From contig JAAXUL010000605.1 of NCBI GenBank assembly GCA_013336035.1, positions 1-5,333 of the forward strand: a stretch of 5,333 nucleotides of DNA, read 5' to 3'. This DNA comes from Chloroflexales bacterium (GTDB lineage Bacteria; Chloroflexota; Chloroflexia; Chloroflexales; Chloroflexaceae). This document shows, piece after piece, positions 1-4,139 of the stretch (positions within the stretch are counted from its first letter, which is position 1; every line of letters begins with the position of its first letter). A program made the position numbers and the translations under genes. The notes beneath the pieces were generated by a model that saw nothing but the letters and a program-made list of their open reading frames with translations, was not told where the DNA came from and searched no databases.

Positions 1-140
1 ATGGCGAGCTGCGCGTCTACGAGGGCGGCTACAGCTTCTATGCCGAGCGCGCGCGCCCCGCCCCGCCCCCCGCGGCCCCTGCCCGCCCGGCGCAGCCCGC
101 CCGGCCCGCCGCGCGCACTAATCGGCCGAAGCCGCGCTAA
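1..140 (+). CDS. C-terminal end of a probable ABC-F family ATPase (partial, 5' end outside window)
   Basis: The frame whose first complete codon is at base 3 is open from the left edge to a TAA at 138-140. It encodes 45 residues starting GELRVYEGGYSFYAERA and ending in a low-complexity Ala/Pro/Arg tail. The opening segment matches the pattern I know from the end of the second nucleotide-binding domain of ABC-F proteins, where a 'DGxLxxYxGxYSFY' stretch follows the switch histidine region. ABC-F proteins are soluble twin-ATPase proteins that act on the ribosome and lack membrane domains. The catalytic motifs would lie upstream and cannot be seen. The tail of about 30 residues is nearly pure A/P/R and is probably disordered. 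The TAA abuts the palindromic repeat that starts at 141. Another protein with a similar C-terminus cannot be excluded, so the family call is moderate; the coding frame itself is more secure. Confidence 0.58.
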   Translation, partial: GELRVYEGGYSFYAERARPAPPPAAPARPAQPARPAARTNRPKPR

Positions 141-204
141 CCTCACCCCCCAGCCCCATCTCCGCAGCGGAGATGGGGCGCCAAGCGCAGCGAGGCGGGG
201 GCGA
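141..204. repeat. Intergenic palindromic repeat, copy 1
   Basis: This C-rich then G-rich element fills the gap between the plus-strand stop at 140 and the minus-strand stop at 209. It starts with CCTCACCC and ends with GCGAGGCGGGGG (190-201) followed by CGA. It aligns end to end, with small gaps, to 2663-2725 in the same orientation. The outer arms (CCTCACCCCC against GGGGGCGA) have one mismatch, and the inner arms form the perfect hairpin at 153-179. The position at a convergent junction suggests transcription termination or mRNA 3' end protection, which is inference. Confidence 0.6.
153..179. terminator. Perfect hairpin between convergent genes, likely bidirectional terminator
   Basis: GCCCCATCTCCGC (153-165) is followed, after one base, by its exact reverse complement GCGGAGATGGGGC (167-179). 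A realistic fold has 11 base pairs with a five-base GCAGC loop. No T-tract follows on either strand, so it is not a textbook intrinsic terminator. Its place 12 bases after one stop codon and 29 bases beyond the other still fits 3' end formation for both genes. Confidence 0.6.
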
Positions 205-208
205 TCTG

Positions 209-913
209 CTAGCGGGCCAGCCCGGGCAGCACGTAGATATCGACCACCATCGAGATAAACGTGCACAGGTGGATGATCACCGCCACCCACAGGTTGCGCA
301 GCCGCAGGGTCAGGTAGCCGCCCAGGATACCGATCGGCAGGGCCATGATCGCCATCAGGCCGCGCTCGGTGAAGCCCACCGGAGCCACAGCGTAGTGGTT
401 CACGGCGTAGGCCAGGGTCGTGATCACCACCGCGAGGTGGATGTTCATCCCCCGGTCGCGCAGAGCCGAGAGCAGCATACCGCGCCAGAGAAACTCCTCG
501 GCCAGTACCAGCACCGGAAAGAGATAGATAAAGCCCATCTTCACCAGGATGGTCTCCATCTCGGCCATGGGCGCGTTCCCCGCCCGGTAGTACATGTAGG
601 TGTTGCCCCAGTCCATCAGCATCAGGGCGACGCCCAGGACCCCGCCCCAGAGGATGGCAGGGCCCAGGTTGTGCCGCGTGATTCCCACCTTTCGCCACGC
701 GTCTGCGCGCGCGCAGTAGCGCAAAGTCATGAAGATGGCGCCGATCACATACAGGAAGAGGGCGGGCCACTCGGTCAGGGGCGTGAAGTGCCCCACCAGA
801 CCCAGAAGCCAGATCGCCCCGACGAGCCCCAGGGTCAGGCGCAGCCGGCGCTCGTGGTCGGGCTGCGTCAGGGGGGCGGGCGGCGCCGTTCGGCGCAGCG
901 TTTGACCGCTCAT
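209..913 (-). CDS. CPBP-family intramembrane protease (Abi/CAAX-type), 234 aa
   Basis: This is a polytopic membrane protein with about seven hydrophobic segments (roughly residues 28-46, 51-64, 84-104, 126-140, 157-175, 185-204 and 207-226). The CPBP (PF02517-type) signature is clear: EEFLWRG gives the EExxxR motif at E139, E140 and R144, followed by YAVNH (169-173) and IIHLCTF with H215. The family carries out, or is thought to carry out, intramembrane proteolysis with a glutamate-activated water; the roles of most bacterial members are unknown. Two motifs deviate: the usual FxxxH reads YxxxH, and the usual HxxxN/B reads HxxxF at 215-219, so activity should not be assumed. The ATG is supported by a consensus GGAGGT five bases upstream. 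The N-terminus (1-25) is polar and Pro/Arg-containing, probably cytosolic. The gene converges on the ABC-F-like gene and diverges from the Crp-family gene. I recognise the family but not a specific orthologue. Confidence 0.88.
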   Translation of the reverse strand: MSGQTLRRTAPPAPLTQPDHERRLRLTLGLVGAIWLLGLVGHFTPLTEWPALFLYVIGAIFMTLRYCARADAWRKVGITRHNLGPAILWGGVLGVALMLMDWGNTYMYYRAGNAPMAEMETILVKMGFIYLFPVLVLAEEFLWRGMLLSALRDRGMNIHLAVVITTLAYAVNHYAVAPVGFTERGLMAIMALPIGILGGYLTLRLRNLWVAVIIHLCTFISMVVDIYVLPGLAR

Positions 914-917
914 CGAG

Positions 918-923
918 ACCTCC
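918..923 (-). promoter_or_regulatory. Shine-Dalgarno site of the CPBP gene
   Basis: The minus strand reads GGAGGT here, four bases before the start-adjacent G and five before the ATG at 911-913. It is a full match to the anti-SD core and fixes the start codon. I found no convincing -10/-35 pair for this gene in the divergent region. Confidence 0.75.
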
Positions 924-1031
924 TTACATGCATGCGGACACGCGTACCCCAGTGTAGCCGCGCGCCGCTACATCGCGCTAGAAAAGGCCATTACGCCGCG
1001 TCATAATCCCTTAACCATATTGCGCGCCCAG

Positions 1032-1047
1032 CGTGATTGCGATCATA
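1032..1047 (+). promoter_or_regulatory. CRP-like operator, candidate autoregulatory site of the Crp-family gene
   Basis: The sequence is CGTGAT-TGCG-ATCATA, against the CRP consensus TGTGAT-N4-ATCACA. Ten of the twelve specified bases match, and the inner half-sites TGAT and ATCA (1034-1045) form a perfect dyad centred at 1039.5. The downstream TATAAT at 1069-1074 would start transcription near 1081, which puts the operator centre at about -41.5. That is the class II activator position at which CRP or FNR overlaps the -35 region, and the -35 here is indeed poor. The gene downstream encodes a Crp/Fnr-family protein with a CRP-type recognition helix (R-E-x3-R). The site is seen directly; its use and the regulator that binds it are inferred. 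Confidence 0.6.
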
Positions 1048-1068
1048 GTCCCGCGCCCGCCTGCGAGC

Positions 1069-1074
1069 TATAAT
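1069..1074 (+). promoter_or_regulatory. -10 box (TATAAT) of the Crp-family gene promoter
   Basis: A perfect TATAAT in GC-rich surroundings. At 17-base spacing the -35 hexamer (1046-1051) is TAGTCC, only three of six matches to TTGACA. This is the pattern of a promoter that relies on an activator bound just upstream. The expected transcript start near 1081 would leave a leader of about 112 nt. Confidence 0.6.
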
Positions 1075-1080
1075 CCTAGT

Positions 1081-1192
1081 ATCAGAAAGGGCGTGTGGGC
1101 AAGCTCACCAGCACCCAGGCGGAGGCGGGACGGCCACCCCTCCGCGGCCTGACCGTCGTAACAAACAGCCCGCCCGTCCGGAGGATGCCGCC
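1081..1192 (+). other. Probable 5' leader of the Crp-family mRNA
   Basis: This stretch lies between the predicted transcript start and the ATG. It contains a Shine-Dalgarno GGAGG at 1180-1184, eight bases before the ATG at 1193. An out-of-frame ATG at 1185-1187 directly follows the Shine-Dalgarno and is too close to be its start. I see no recognisable riboswitch fold, only scattered short GC-rich complementarities. Confidence 0.4.
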
Positions 1193-1882
1193 ATGGAGAA
1201 GCTGGAGCTGCTGCGCAACGTGCCGATCTTCTCACGTCTCACCGACGACCAGCTGCGCCTGATCGGCGCCAGATTTGGCACCCGCACCTTTACCCGTGGC
1301 GAGACGATCTTCCACCAGGGCAGCGACGGCGATGTGCTCTACCTGATCGTCCGCGGCCAGGTGCGCATCTACACCGTCAGCCAGATCGGCCAGGAGCTGT
1401 CGGTCAAGATCTTCCGCGATGGCGACTTCTTCGGCGAGCTGGCCCTGCTCGATGGGCAGCCGCGCTCGGCGAGCGCCGAGGCCATGCGCTCGACGACGAC
1501 GCTCACCCTGCACCGCTTCGCCTTCCGCGAGGCGATCCGCACCATGCCCGATATCGCGGTCCTGGTCCTCGAGGAGCTCTCGGTCCGTCTGCGGCGCACC
1601 AACACCTACATCGAGTACCTGGCCAGCCACTCGGCGCCCCAGCGCGTGGTGCGCACGCTGCTCGATCTGGCCGACGAGCACGGGGTCGGCGAGCTGGGCG
1701 GCGCCACCCGCATCGACCTGCACCTGACCCAGGACGACCTGGCCAGCCTGGCAGGCACTACCCGCGAGACGGTCAACCGGGTGCTCAGCGGCCTGCGCGA
1801 CCAGGGCCTTATCCAGATCGAGCGCGCCCGCATCAGCGTCCTCAACCTGCCCCGGCTCGAGGCCAGCCTCGATCTCGCCTGA
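1193..1882 (+). CDS. Crp/Fnr-family transcriptional regulator, 229 aa
   Basis: This is a two-domain regulator of typical family length. Residues about 12-120 form the cyclic-nucleotide-binding beta barrel: the phosphate-binding cassette reads GELALLDGQPRSASA (81-95), with G81, E82, R91 and S92 matching the CRP residues that contact cAMP, though the loop is one residue shorter than in E. coli CRP. A long dimerisation helix (about 118-145) leads to a winged helix-turn-helix at 178-207, LTQDDLASLAGTTRETVNRV onward. The recognition helix carries R191, E192 and R196, equivalent to the CRP residues that read GTGA half-sites. There are no cysteines at all, which rules out an FNR-type iron-sulfur sensor. 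The effector could be cAMP or another nucleotide, or none. The CRP-like operator upstream suggests autoregulation. A DUF3307 gene starts 100 bases downstream on the same strand. Family call is firm; effector and regulon are unknown. Confidence 0.93.
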   Translation: MEKLELLRNVPIFSRLTDDQLRLIGARFGTRTFTRGETIFHQGSDGDVLYLIVRGQVRIYTVSQIGQELSVKIFRDGDFFGELALLDGQPRSASAEAMRSTTTLTLHRFAFREAIRTMPDIAVLVLEELSVRLRRTNTYIEYLASHSAPQRVVRTLLDLADEHGVGELGGATRIDLHLTQDDLASLAGTTRETVNRVLSGLRDQGLIQIERARISVLNLPRLEASLDLA

Positions 1883-1970
1883 CGGCTCACGCAATTGTAG
1901 CGCACCGAGCCCGGCCCGCTCACCGCACGCCTGTCGCCGCCGATAGGCCCGGCGCCCCATACGCTTCGAA

Positions 1971-1976
1971 GGGAGG
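1971..1976 (+). promoter_or_regulatory. Shine-Dalgarno site that sets the GTG start of the DUF3307 gene
   Basis: GGGAGG lies six bases before GTG at 1983-1985. It supports a GTG start, and the conserved N-terminal AHLxADF motif falls only eight residues in, so no later start is plausible. Confidence 0.65.
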
Positions 1977-1982
1977 CCCTCA

Positions 1983-2660
1983 GTGTTCTTCCTCTTTCTG
2001 CTCGCCCACCTGGTCGCCGACTTCGCCCTGCAGCCGCTGTGGCTGGTGCGCCGCAAGCGGAGCTGGGACGGCCTGTGGCTCCACGTTGGGGTCGTGCTGG
2101 CCTGTATGCTCGCCCTGGCCGTGGTCGAGCCGGCGGCCCGGGGCCTCTGGCCCGCCATGCTCGGCATCAGCGCGGTACACCTGGGCGTTGACCGCTGGAA
2201 GGTGCGCCACGCCGACCGGCTCTTCCGCCCGCCCTTCGTGCCCTTCCTGATGGATCAGGCAATGCACCTGATCACTATCGCCGCCGCGCTGAGCCTGGCC
2301 CTGCCGGCGGGGCAGGTCTGGTCGCCCGCGGCCTCGGGGCTGGCCTGGCCGGCGATCTACCTGAGCGGCTATATCGTGGCCGCCCTGGCCGCGCCGATCG
2401 CCCTGATCGTGCTGCTCGACCCTTCGTTCCAGCACGCCGAGCACGCCGCCCGCGCCCGCGCGCGCAGCCTGGTGGCCGCCCTGGCCGTGCTGACCCTGGC
2501 CATTGTGGCGGGCCCGGCGGCCCTGCCCCTGACCCTCGCGGGCCTGGCCCTGGCCGCGCGCCGTCCGGCCTCGGCCCACCCCCTCGACGCCCCCGCCGGG
2601 CTGATCGCCGTGGCGATTGTGGCCTCCTCGACCGGGGCCATGCTGGCGCTCGTGGGGTAG
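1983..2660 (+). CDS. DUF3307-family integral membrane protein, 225 aa
   Basis: This is a hydrophobic Leu/Ala-rich protein with about six membrane segments. The N-terminus, FLLAHLVADFALQ followed by a basic stretch (RRKR, 23-26), and the later HVGVV (34-38), HLGVDRWK (66-73) and FLMDQAMH (88-95) follow the conserved order I know from DUF3307. The family has no established biochemical role. The conserved polar residues inside otherwise hydrophobic helices (H9, D13, H34, H66, D70, D91, H95) could form a buried metal or proton site, which is inference. The second half (120-225) is more variable, with helices around 121-145, 160-190 and 203-224 and a basic loop near 157-161. The gene starts with GTG behind a GGGAGG Shine-Dalgarno site and follows the Crp-family gene with no clear terminator between them, so co-transcription is likely. 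It converges on the CoA-binding gene. Confidence 0.8.
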   Translation: MFFLFLLAHLVADFALQPLWLVRRKRSWDGLWLHVGVVLACMLALAVVEPAARGLWPAMLGISAVHLGVDRWKVRHADRLFRPPFVPFLMDQAMHLITIAAALSLALPAGQVWSPAASGLAWPAIYLSGYIVAALAAPIALIVLLDPSFQHAEHAARARARSLVAALAVLTLAIVAGPAALPLTLAGLALAARRPASAHPLDAPAGLIAVAIVASSTGAMLALVG

Positions 2661-2662
2661 AA

Positions 2663-2725
2663 CCTCACCCTCCGGATCCCTCTCGGCTGCGGAGGGGGGC
2701 TGGGGGCGGCGAGGCGGGGGTGAGG
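2663..2725. repeat. Intergenic palindromic repeat, copy 2
   Basis: The element starts two bases after the DUF3307 stop with CCTCACCC (2663-2670) and ends with the exact complement GGGTGAGG (2718-2725). Inside are C-rich then G-rich arms, such as CCCTCC (2668-2673) with GGAGGG (2691-2696), and the block GCGAGGCGGGGG (2709-2720), which is identical to 190-201 of copy 1. Orientation and context (just after a plus-strand stop, facing a minus-strand gene) are the same as for copy 1. The inner hairpin is less perfect than in copy 1, while the outer arms are better preserved. Confidence 0.6.
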
Positions 2726-2747
2726 TCTTGTGGTGCCTCACCCCCGC
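2714..2747. terminator. Strong hairpin at the convergent junction, overlapping the CoA-binding gene end
   Basis: GCGGGGGTGAGG (2714-2725) and CCTCACCCCCGC (2736-2747) form a perfect 12-base-pair stem with a ten-base loop. The right arm includes the stop codon (2738-2740) and the last codons of the minus-strand gene. The left arm is also the right end of repeat copy 2, so the two folds compete. There is no T-tract. It may end transcription from both sides or protect 3' ends. Confidence 0.5.
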
Positions 2748-3187
2748 TCGGCGAGGAAGTGCCGGTAGTCGACCATGAGGCAGCGGCTCTGCACGACCTT
2801 GATCCCGGCCCGCGCCAGCTCGGCGGCGACGGCGCTGTGCCTGATGCCTGACTGGAACCAGACCGCGTAGGGCCGCGCGGCCAGCATATCGTCGAGGTGG
2901 GCCGGCAGATCCTCGGGGCGGCGGAAGACATTGACCAGGTCGATCGGGCCGGGCACCGCGGCCAGGCTGTGATAGACCGGGCGCCCGAGGATGGTGGCCA
3001 CATCGCGGTCGACGACCGGCACGGGGATGATCTCAAGGCCCATCTCGATCAGCGCGGCGGGCACGTAGTGGGCGGGCTTGTTGGCCTTGCTCTCCGGGCG
3101 CATGCCGAGGACGGCGACGCGCCGGGTGCGGCGCAGCAGATCCTGGATGGCCCCGTAGTCGCTCAGCAGGTTTGCGTGCTGGTCCAT
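2738..3187 (-). CDS. CoA-binding Rossmann-fold protein (YccU-like), 149 aa
   Basis: This small soluble protein is at the usual length for the stand-alone CoA-binding family (PF13380-type). The N-terminal strand and turn RRVAVLGMRPESKANKP (22-38) provide the nucleotide-binding glycine loop, followed by the helix YVPAALIEMG and the strand LEIIPVPV (51-58). IDLVNVFRRPEDLP (82-95), the WFQSGIRH segment (110-117) with the usual position for cofactor contacts, and KVVQSRCLMVDYRHF (130-144) with C136 complete the family pattern. The fold is related to the CoA-binding part of succinyl-CoA synthetases; the cellular role of single-domain members is not settled. The ATG at 3185-3187 is preceded by AAGGAG with a short four-base gap. 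A TATGAT about 28 bases upstream is a possible -10. The 3' end is embedded in the hairpin shared with the convergent DUF3307 gene. Confidence 0.9.
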   Translation of the reverse strand: MDQHANLLSDYGAIQDLLRRTRRVAVLGMRPESKANKPAHYVPAALIEMGLEIIPVPVVDRDVATILGRPVYHSLAAVPGPIDLVNVFRRPEDLPAHLDDMLAARPYAVWFQSGIRHSAVAAELARAGIKVVQSRCLMVDYRHFLAERG

Positions 3188-3191
3188 ACTT

Positions 3192-3220
3192 CTCCTTGTG
3201 GCAAAGCCCTTCTCATCATA
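3192..3220 (-). promoter_or_regulatory. Shine-Dalgarno site and possible -10 box of the CoA-binding gene
   Basis: On the minus strand, AAGGAG occupies 3192-3197, four bases before the ATG. TATGAT (3215-3220) matches five of six bases of the -10 consensus and would give a leader of about 20 nt. At standard spacing the -35 hexamer is GCCCCG, which does not match, so the promoter part is weak. Confidence 0.4.
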
Positions 3221-3297
3221 CCAGAGCTGAGGCAGAGCGGGGCGATGCCGCGCCCCGGCTACCCTTCAGCTCCTGGTGCTGGGGCCCGGCGAGGAAT

Positions 3298-3331
3298 CAA
3301 AAAGGGCCGGGCGCTCCGCTGCGCCTGGCCC
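3298..3331 (-). terminator. Intrinsic (rho-independent) terminator of the V4R gene
   Basis: On the minus strand an 11-base-pair stem (3321-3331 with 3304-3314, one G-T wobble) closes a six-base loop. It is followed directly by five T residues (3299-3303), then GATT. It lies 24 bases beyond the V4R stop codon. This is the only hairpin in the window with the full stem plus T-tract signature, and it separates the V4R transcript from the CoA-binding gene downstream. Confidence 0.85.
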
Positions 3332-3354
3332 CCCTAGGGGTGCAGTGGGGCGGG

Positions 3355-3987
3355 CTAGCTGAGCGGCTCCTTGCCGATGTTGAAGGCGCAGGTCTCGGCG
3401 CCTTGGCCCATACAGCAGGTCTGCTCGACAAGGAAGCGCTTACCGCCGCTGGCCCAGGCGGTCGACTCCTCGAGGATGCCGCGGGCCAGGTAGAAGTTGG
3501 GGGCCGGCTCACGGGCAATACAGTTCGAGCACTGGGTGATGTGGTAGATGAACTGTGTCTTCTCTTCCTTAATGTGGGGCTTGAGGTCGGTGAAGCGGTC
3601 GAAGACCTGGGTCACCGCGTTGAGAATGATCTTCAGCTTCATCGCCGGGGGCATGAGCTTCATCGCCAGGTCCGAGACGCTCAGCAGCGGCCCGAACTCG
3701 CGCAGGCCCAGGTTGAAGGCCACCCGGCCGGCCCGCATCTCGAGGCCGCGGGCGCCACGGGGTCCGTACATAGTGTGCAGGGCCTGAGATGTGGCGGACT
3801 GGGCCTCGAAGGGGTATGCCCGCTTGAAGTCGCCGGGGGGGTAGGCCTCGATGTACTCGGGGAGATTGGCCAGTCGTAACACTGCTTTCACACCATTGGC
3901 GCCCATCACCTCTTCGAGCGAGAGGTAGTAGAGGTGGCCGATCTTGTTCATGAAGGTCAGGCCGCGGAAATCGTCGGTGTTGCTCAT
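3355..3987 (-). CDS. Stand-alone V4R (4-vinyl reductase-type) domain protein, 210 aa
   Basis: The C-terminal two thirds match the V4R small-molecule-binding domain (PF02830-type): EKTQFIYHITQCSNCIARE (142-160), then GILEESTAWA (170-179), then FLVEQTCCMGQGAETCAFNI (185-204). Cysteines C153, C156, C191 or C192, and C200 are placed as a four-ligand metal site, predicted for this family to bind zinc or an iron-sulfur cluster. V4R domains occur in the bacteriochlorophyll protein BchJ, in ligand sensors of phenol-type regulators, and as free-standing proteins. No DNA-binding or ATPase domain is attached here. The N-terminal third (1-60, starting MSNTDDFRG) resembles the helical lead-in seen in longer V4R proteins. 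The ATG at 3985-3987 is chosen because GAGGAG lies upstream (3999-4004). An ATG 41 codons earlier is disfavoured because the added residues are Arg/Gly-rich and overlap the AT-rich upstream region. Ligand and process are unknown. BchJ is possible, but no photosynthesis gene adjoins it. Confidence 0.82.
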   Translation of the reverse strand: MSNTDDFRGLTFMNKIGHLYYLSLEEVMGANGVKAVLRLANLPEYIEAYPPGDFKRAYPFEAQSATSQALHTMYGPRGARGLEMRAGRVAFNLGLREFGPLLSVSDLAMKLMPPAMKLKIILNAVTQVFDRFTDLKPHIKEEKTQFIYHITQCSNCIAREPAPNFYLARGILEESTAWASGGKRFLVEQTCCMGQGAETCAFNIGKEPLS

Positions 3988-3998
3988 GGCCGTACCTA

Positions 3999-4004
3999 CT
4001 CCTC
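3999..4004 (-). promoter_or_regulatory. Shine-Dalgarno site of the V4R gene
   Basis: GAGGAG on the minus strand lies 11 bases from the ATG at 3985-3987. The spacing is somewhat long, but it is the only good site near and it decides the start used here. Confidence 0.45.
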
Positions 4005-4054
4005 TAGCACCGGGCCCACGCCCGGCCGCTGGTCTCGCGCCGCACGCTCCATAG

Positions 4055-4093
4055 ATACTACAACGTTTCGTTCTTTTTCGCCATATTTTTTTT
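4055..4093 (-). promoter_or_regulatory. AT-rich candidate promoter of the V4R gene
   Basis: Read on the minus strand this region holds a run of eight A (4086-4093), then ATATGGCG, a run of five A (4074-4078), and TAGTAT (4055-4060) as a -10 candidate. At 17-base spacing the -35 hexamer is TGGCGA, three of six matches. The two A-runs directly upstream resemble an UP element. The AT content stands out sharply from the surrounding sequence, which is the main reason for the call. Confidence 0.42.
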
Positions 4094-4104
4094 CGGCCTT
4101 CCAG

Positions 4105-4132
4105 GGACACATCCGGCGCCTGGTGTGTGTCC
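4105..4132 (-). terminator. Hairpin after the TPR gene, possible terminator
   Basis: GGACACA (4105-4111) pairs perfectly with TGTGTCC (4126-4132). Inside, CCGG (4113-4116) can pair with CTGG (4120-4123) through one wobble. It starts eight bases beyond the TPR stop codon. On the minus strand it is followed by A-rich rather than T-rich sequence, so it lacks the intrinsic terminator tail. Confidence 0.4.
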
Positions 4133-4139
4133 GCGCCCG

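Noticed and set aside
141..204. CRISPR-like or mobile-element end
   Set aside because: There is no regular array of repeats and spacers, and no transposase or flanking direct duplications. Two isolated copies at gene ends fit a dispersed palindromic element better.
1..258. Frame 1 open frame starting with ATG at base 1
   Set aside because: It is low-complexity Ser/Ala/Arg/Pro and runs through the palindromic repeat. Frame 3 carries the recognisable GELRVYEGGYSFY segment instead.
173..1006. Long plus-strand open frame (277 codons) opposite the CPBP gene
   Set aside because: It is His/Gln/Arg-rich without any recognisable motif and lies antisense to a gene with clear CPBP motifs and a consensus Shine-Dalgarno site. 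It is a typical GC-rich shadow frame.
1193..1882. FNR-type oxygen sensor, suggested by the TGAT-N4-ATCA dyad upstream
   Set aside because: The protein has no cysteines, so it cannot hold the FNR iron-sulfur cluster. Its recognition helix has the CRP-type arginine in place of the FNR residue, and the half-site reads GTGAT, as in CRP sites.
1232..2167. Minus-strand open frame of 311 codons across the Crp and DUF3307 genes
   Set aside because: It spans two well-supported genes and their gap on the other strand, with low-complexity Ala/Arg/Gln composition and no domain.
1980..2741. Minus-strand open frame of 253 codons opposite the DUF3307 gene
   Set aside because: It is rich in His, Gln, Gly and Arg, as expected from the complement of Leu/Ala codons, and would run through the palindromic repeat.
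3988..4110. 41-codon N-terminal extension of the V4R protein from an earlier ATG
   Set aside because: The added residues are Arg/Gly/Ala-rich and unlike the family. The segment coincides with the AT-rich promoter candidate, and GAGGAG supports the later ATG.
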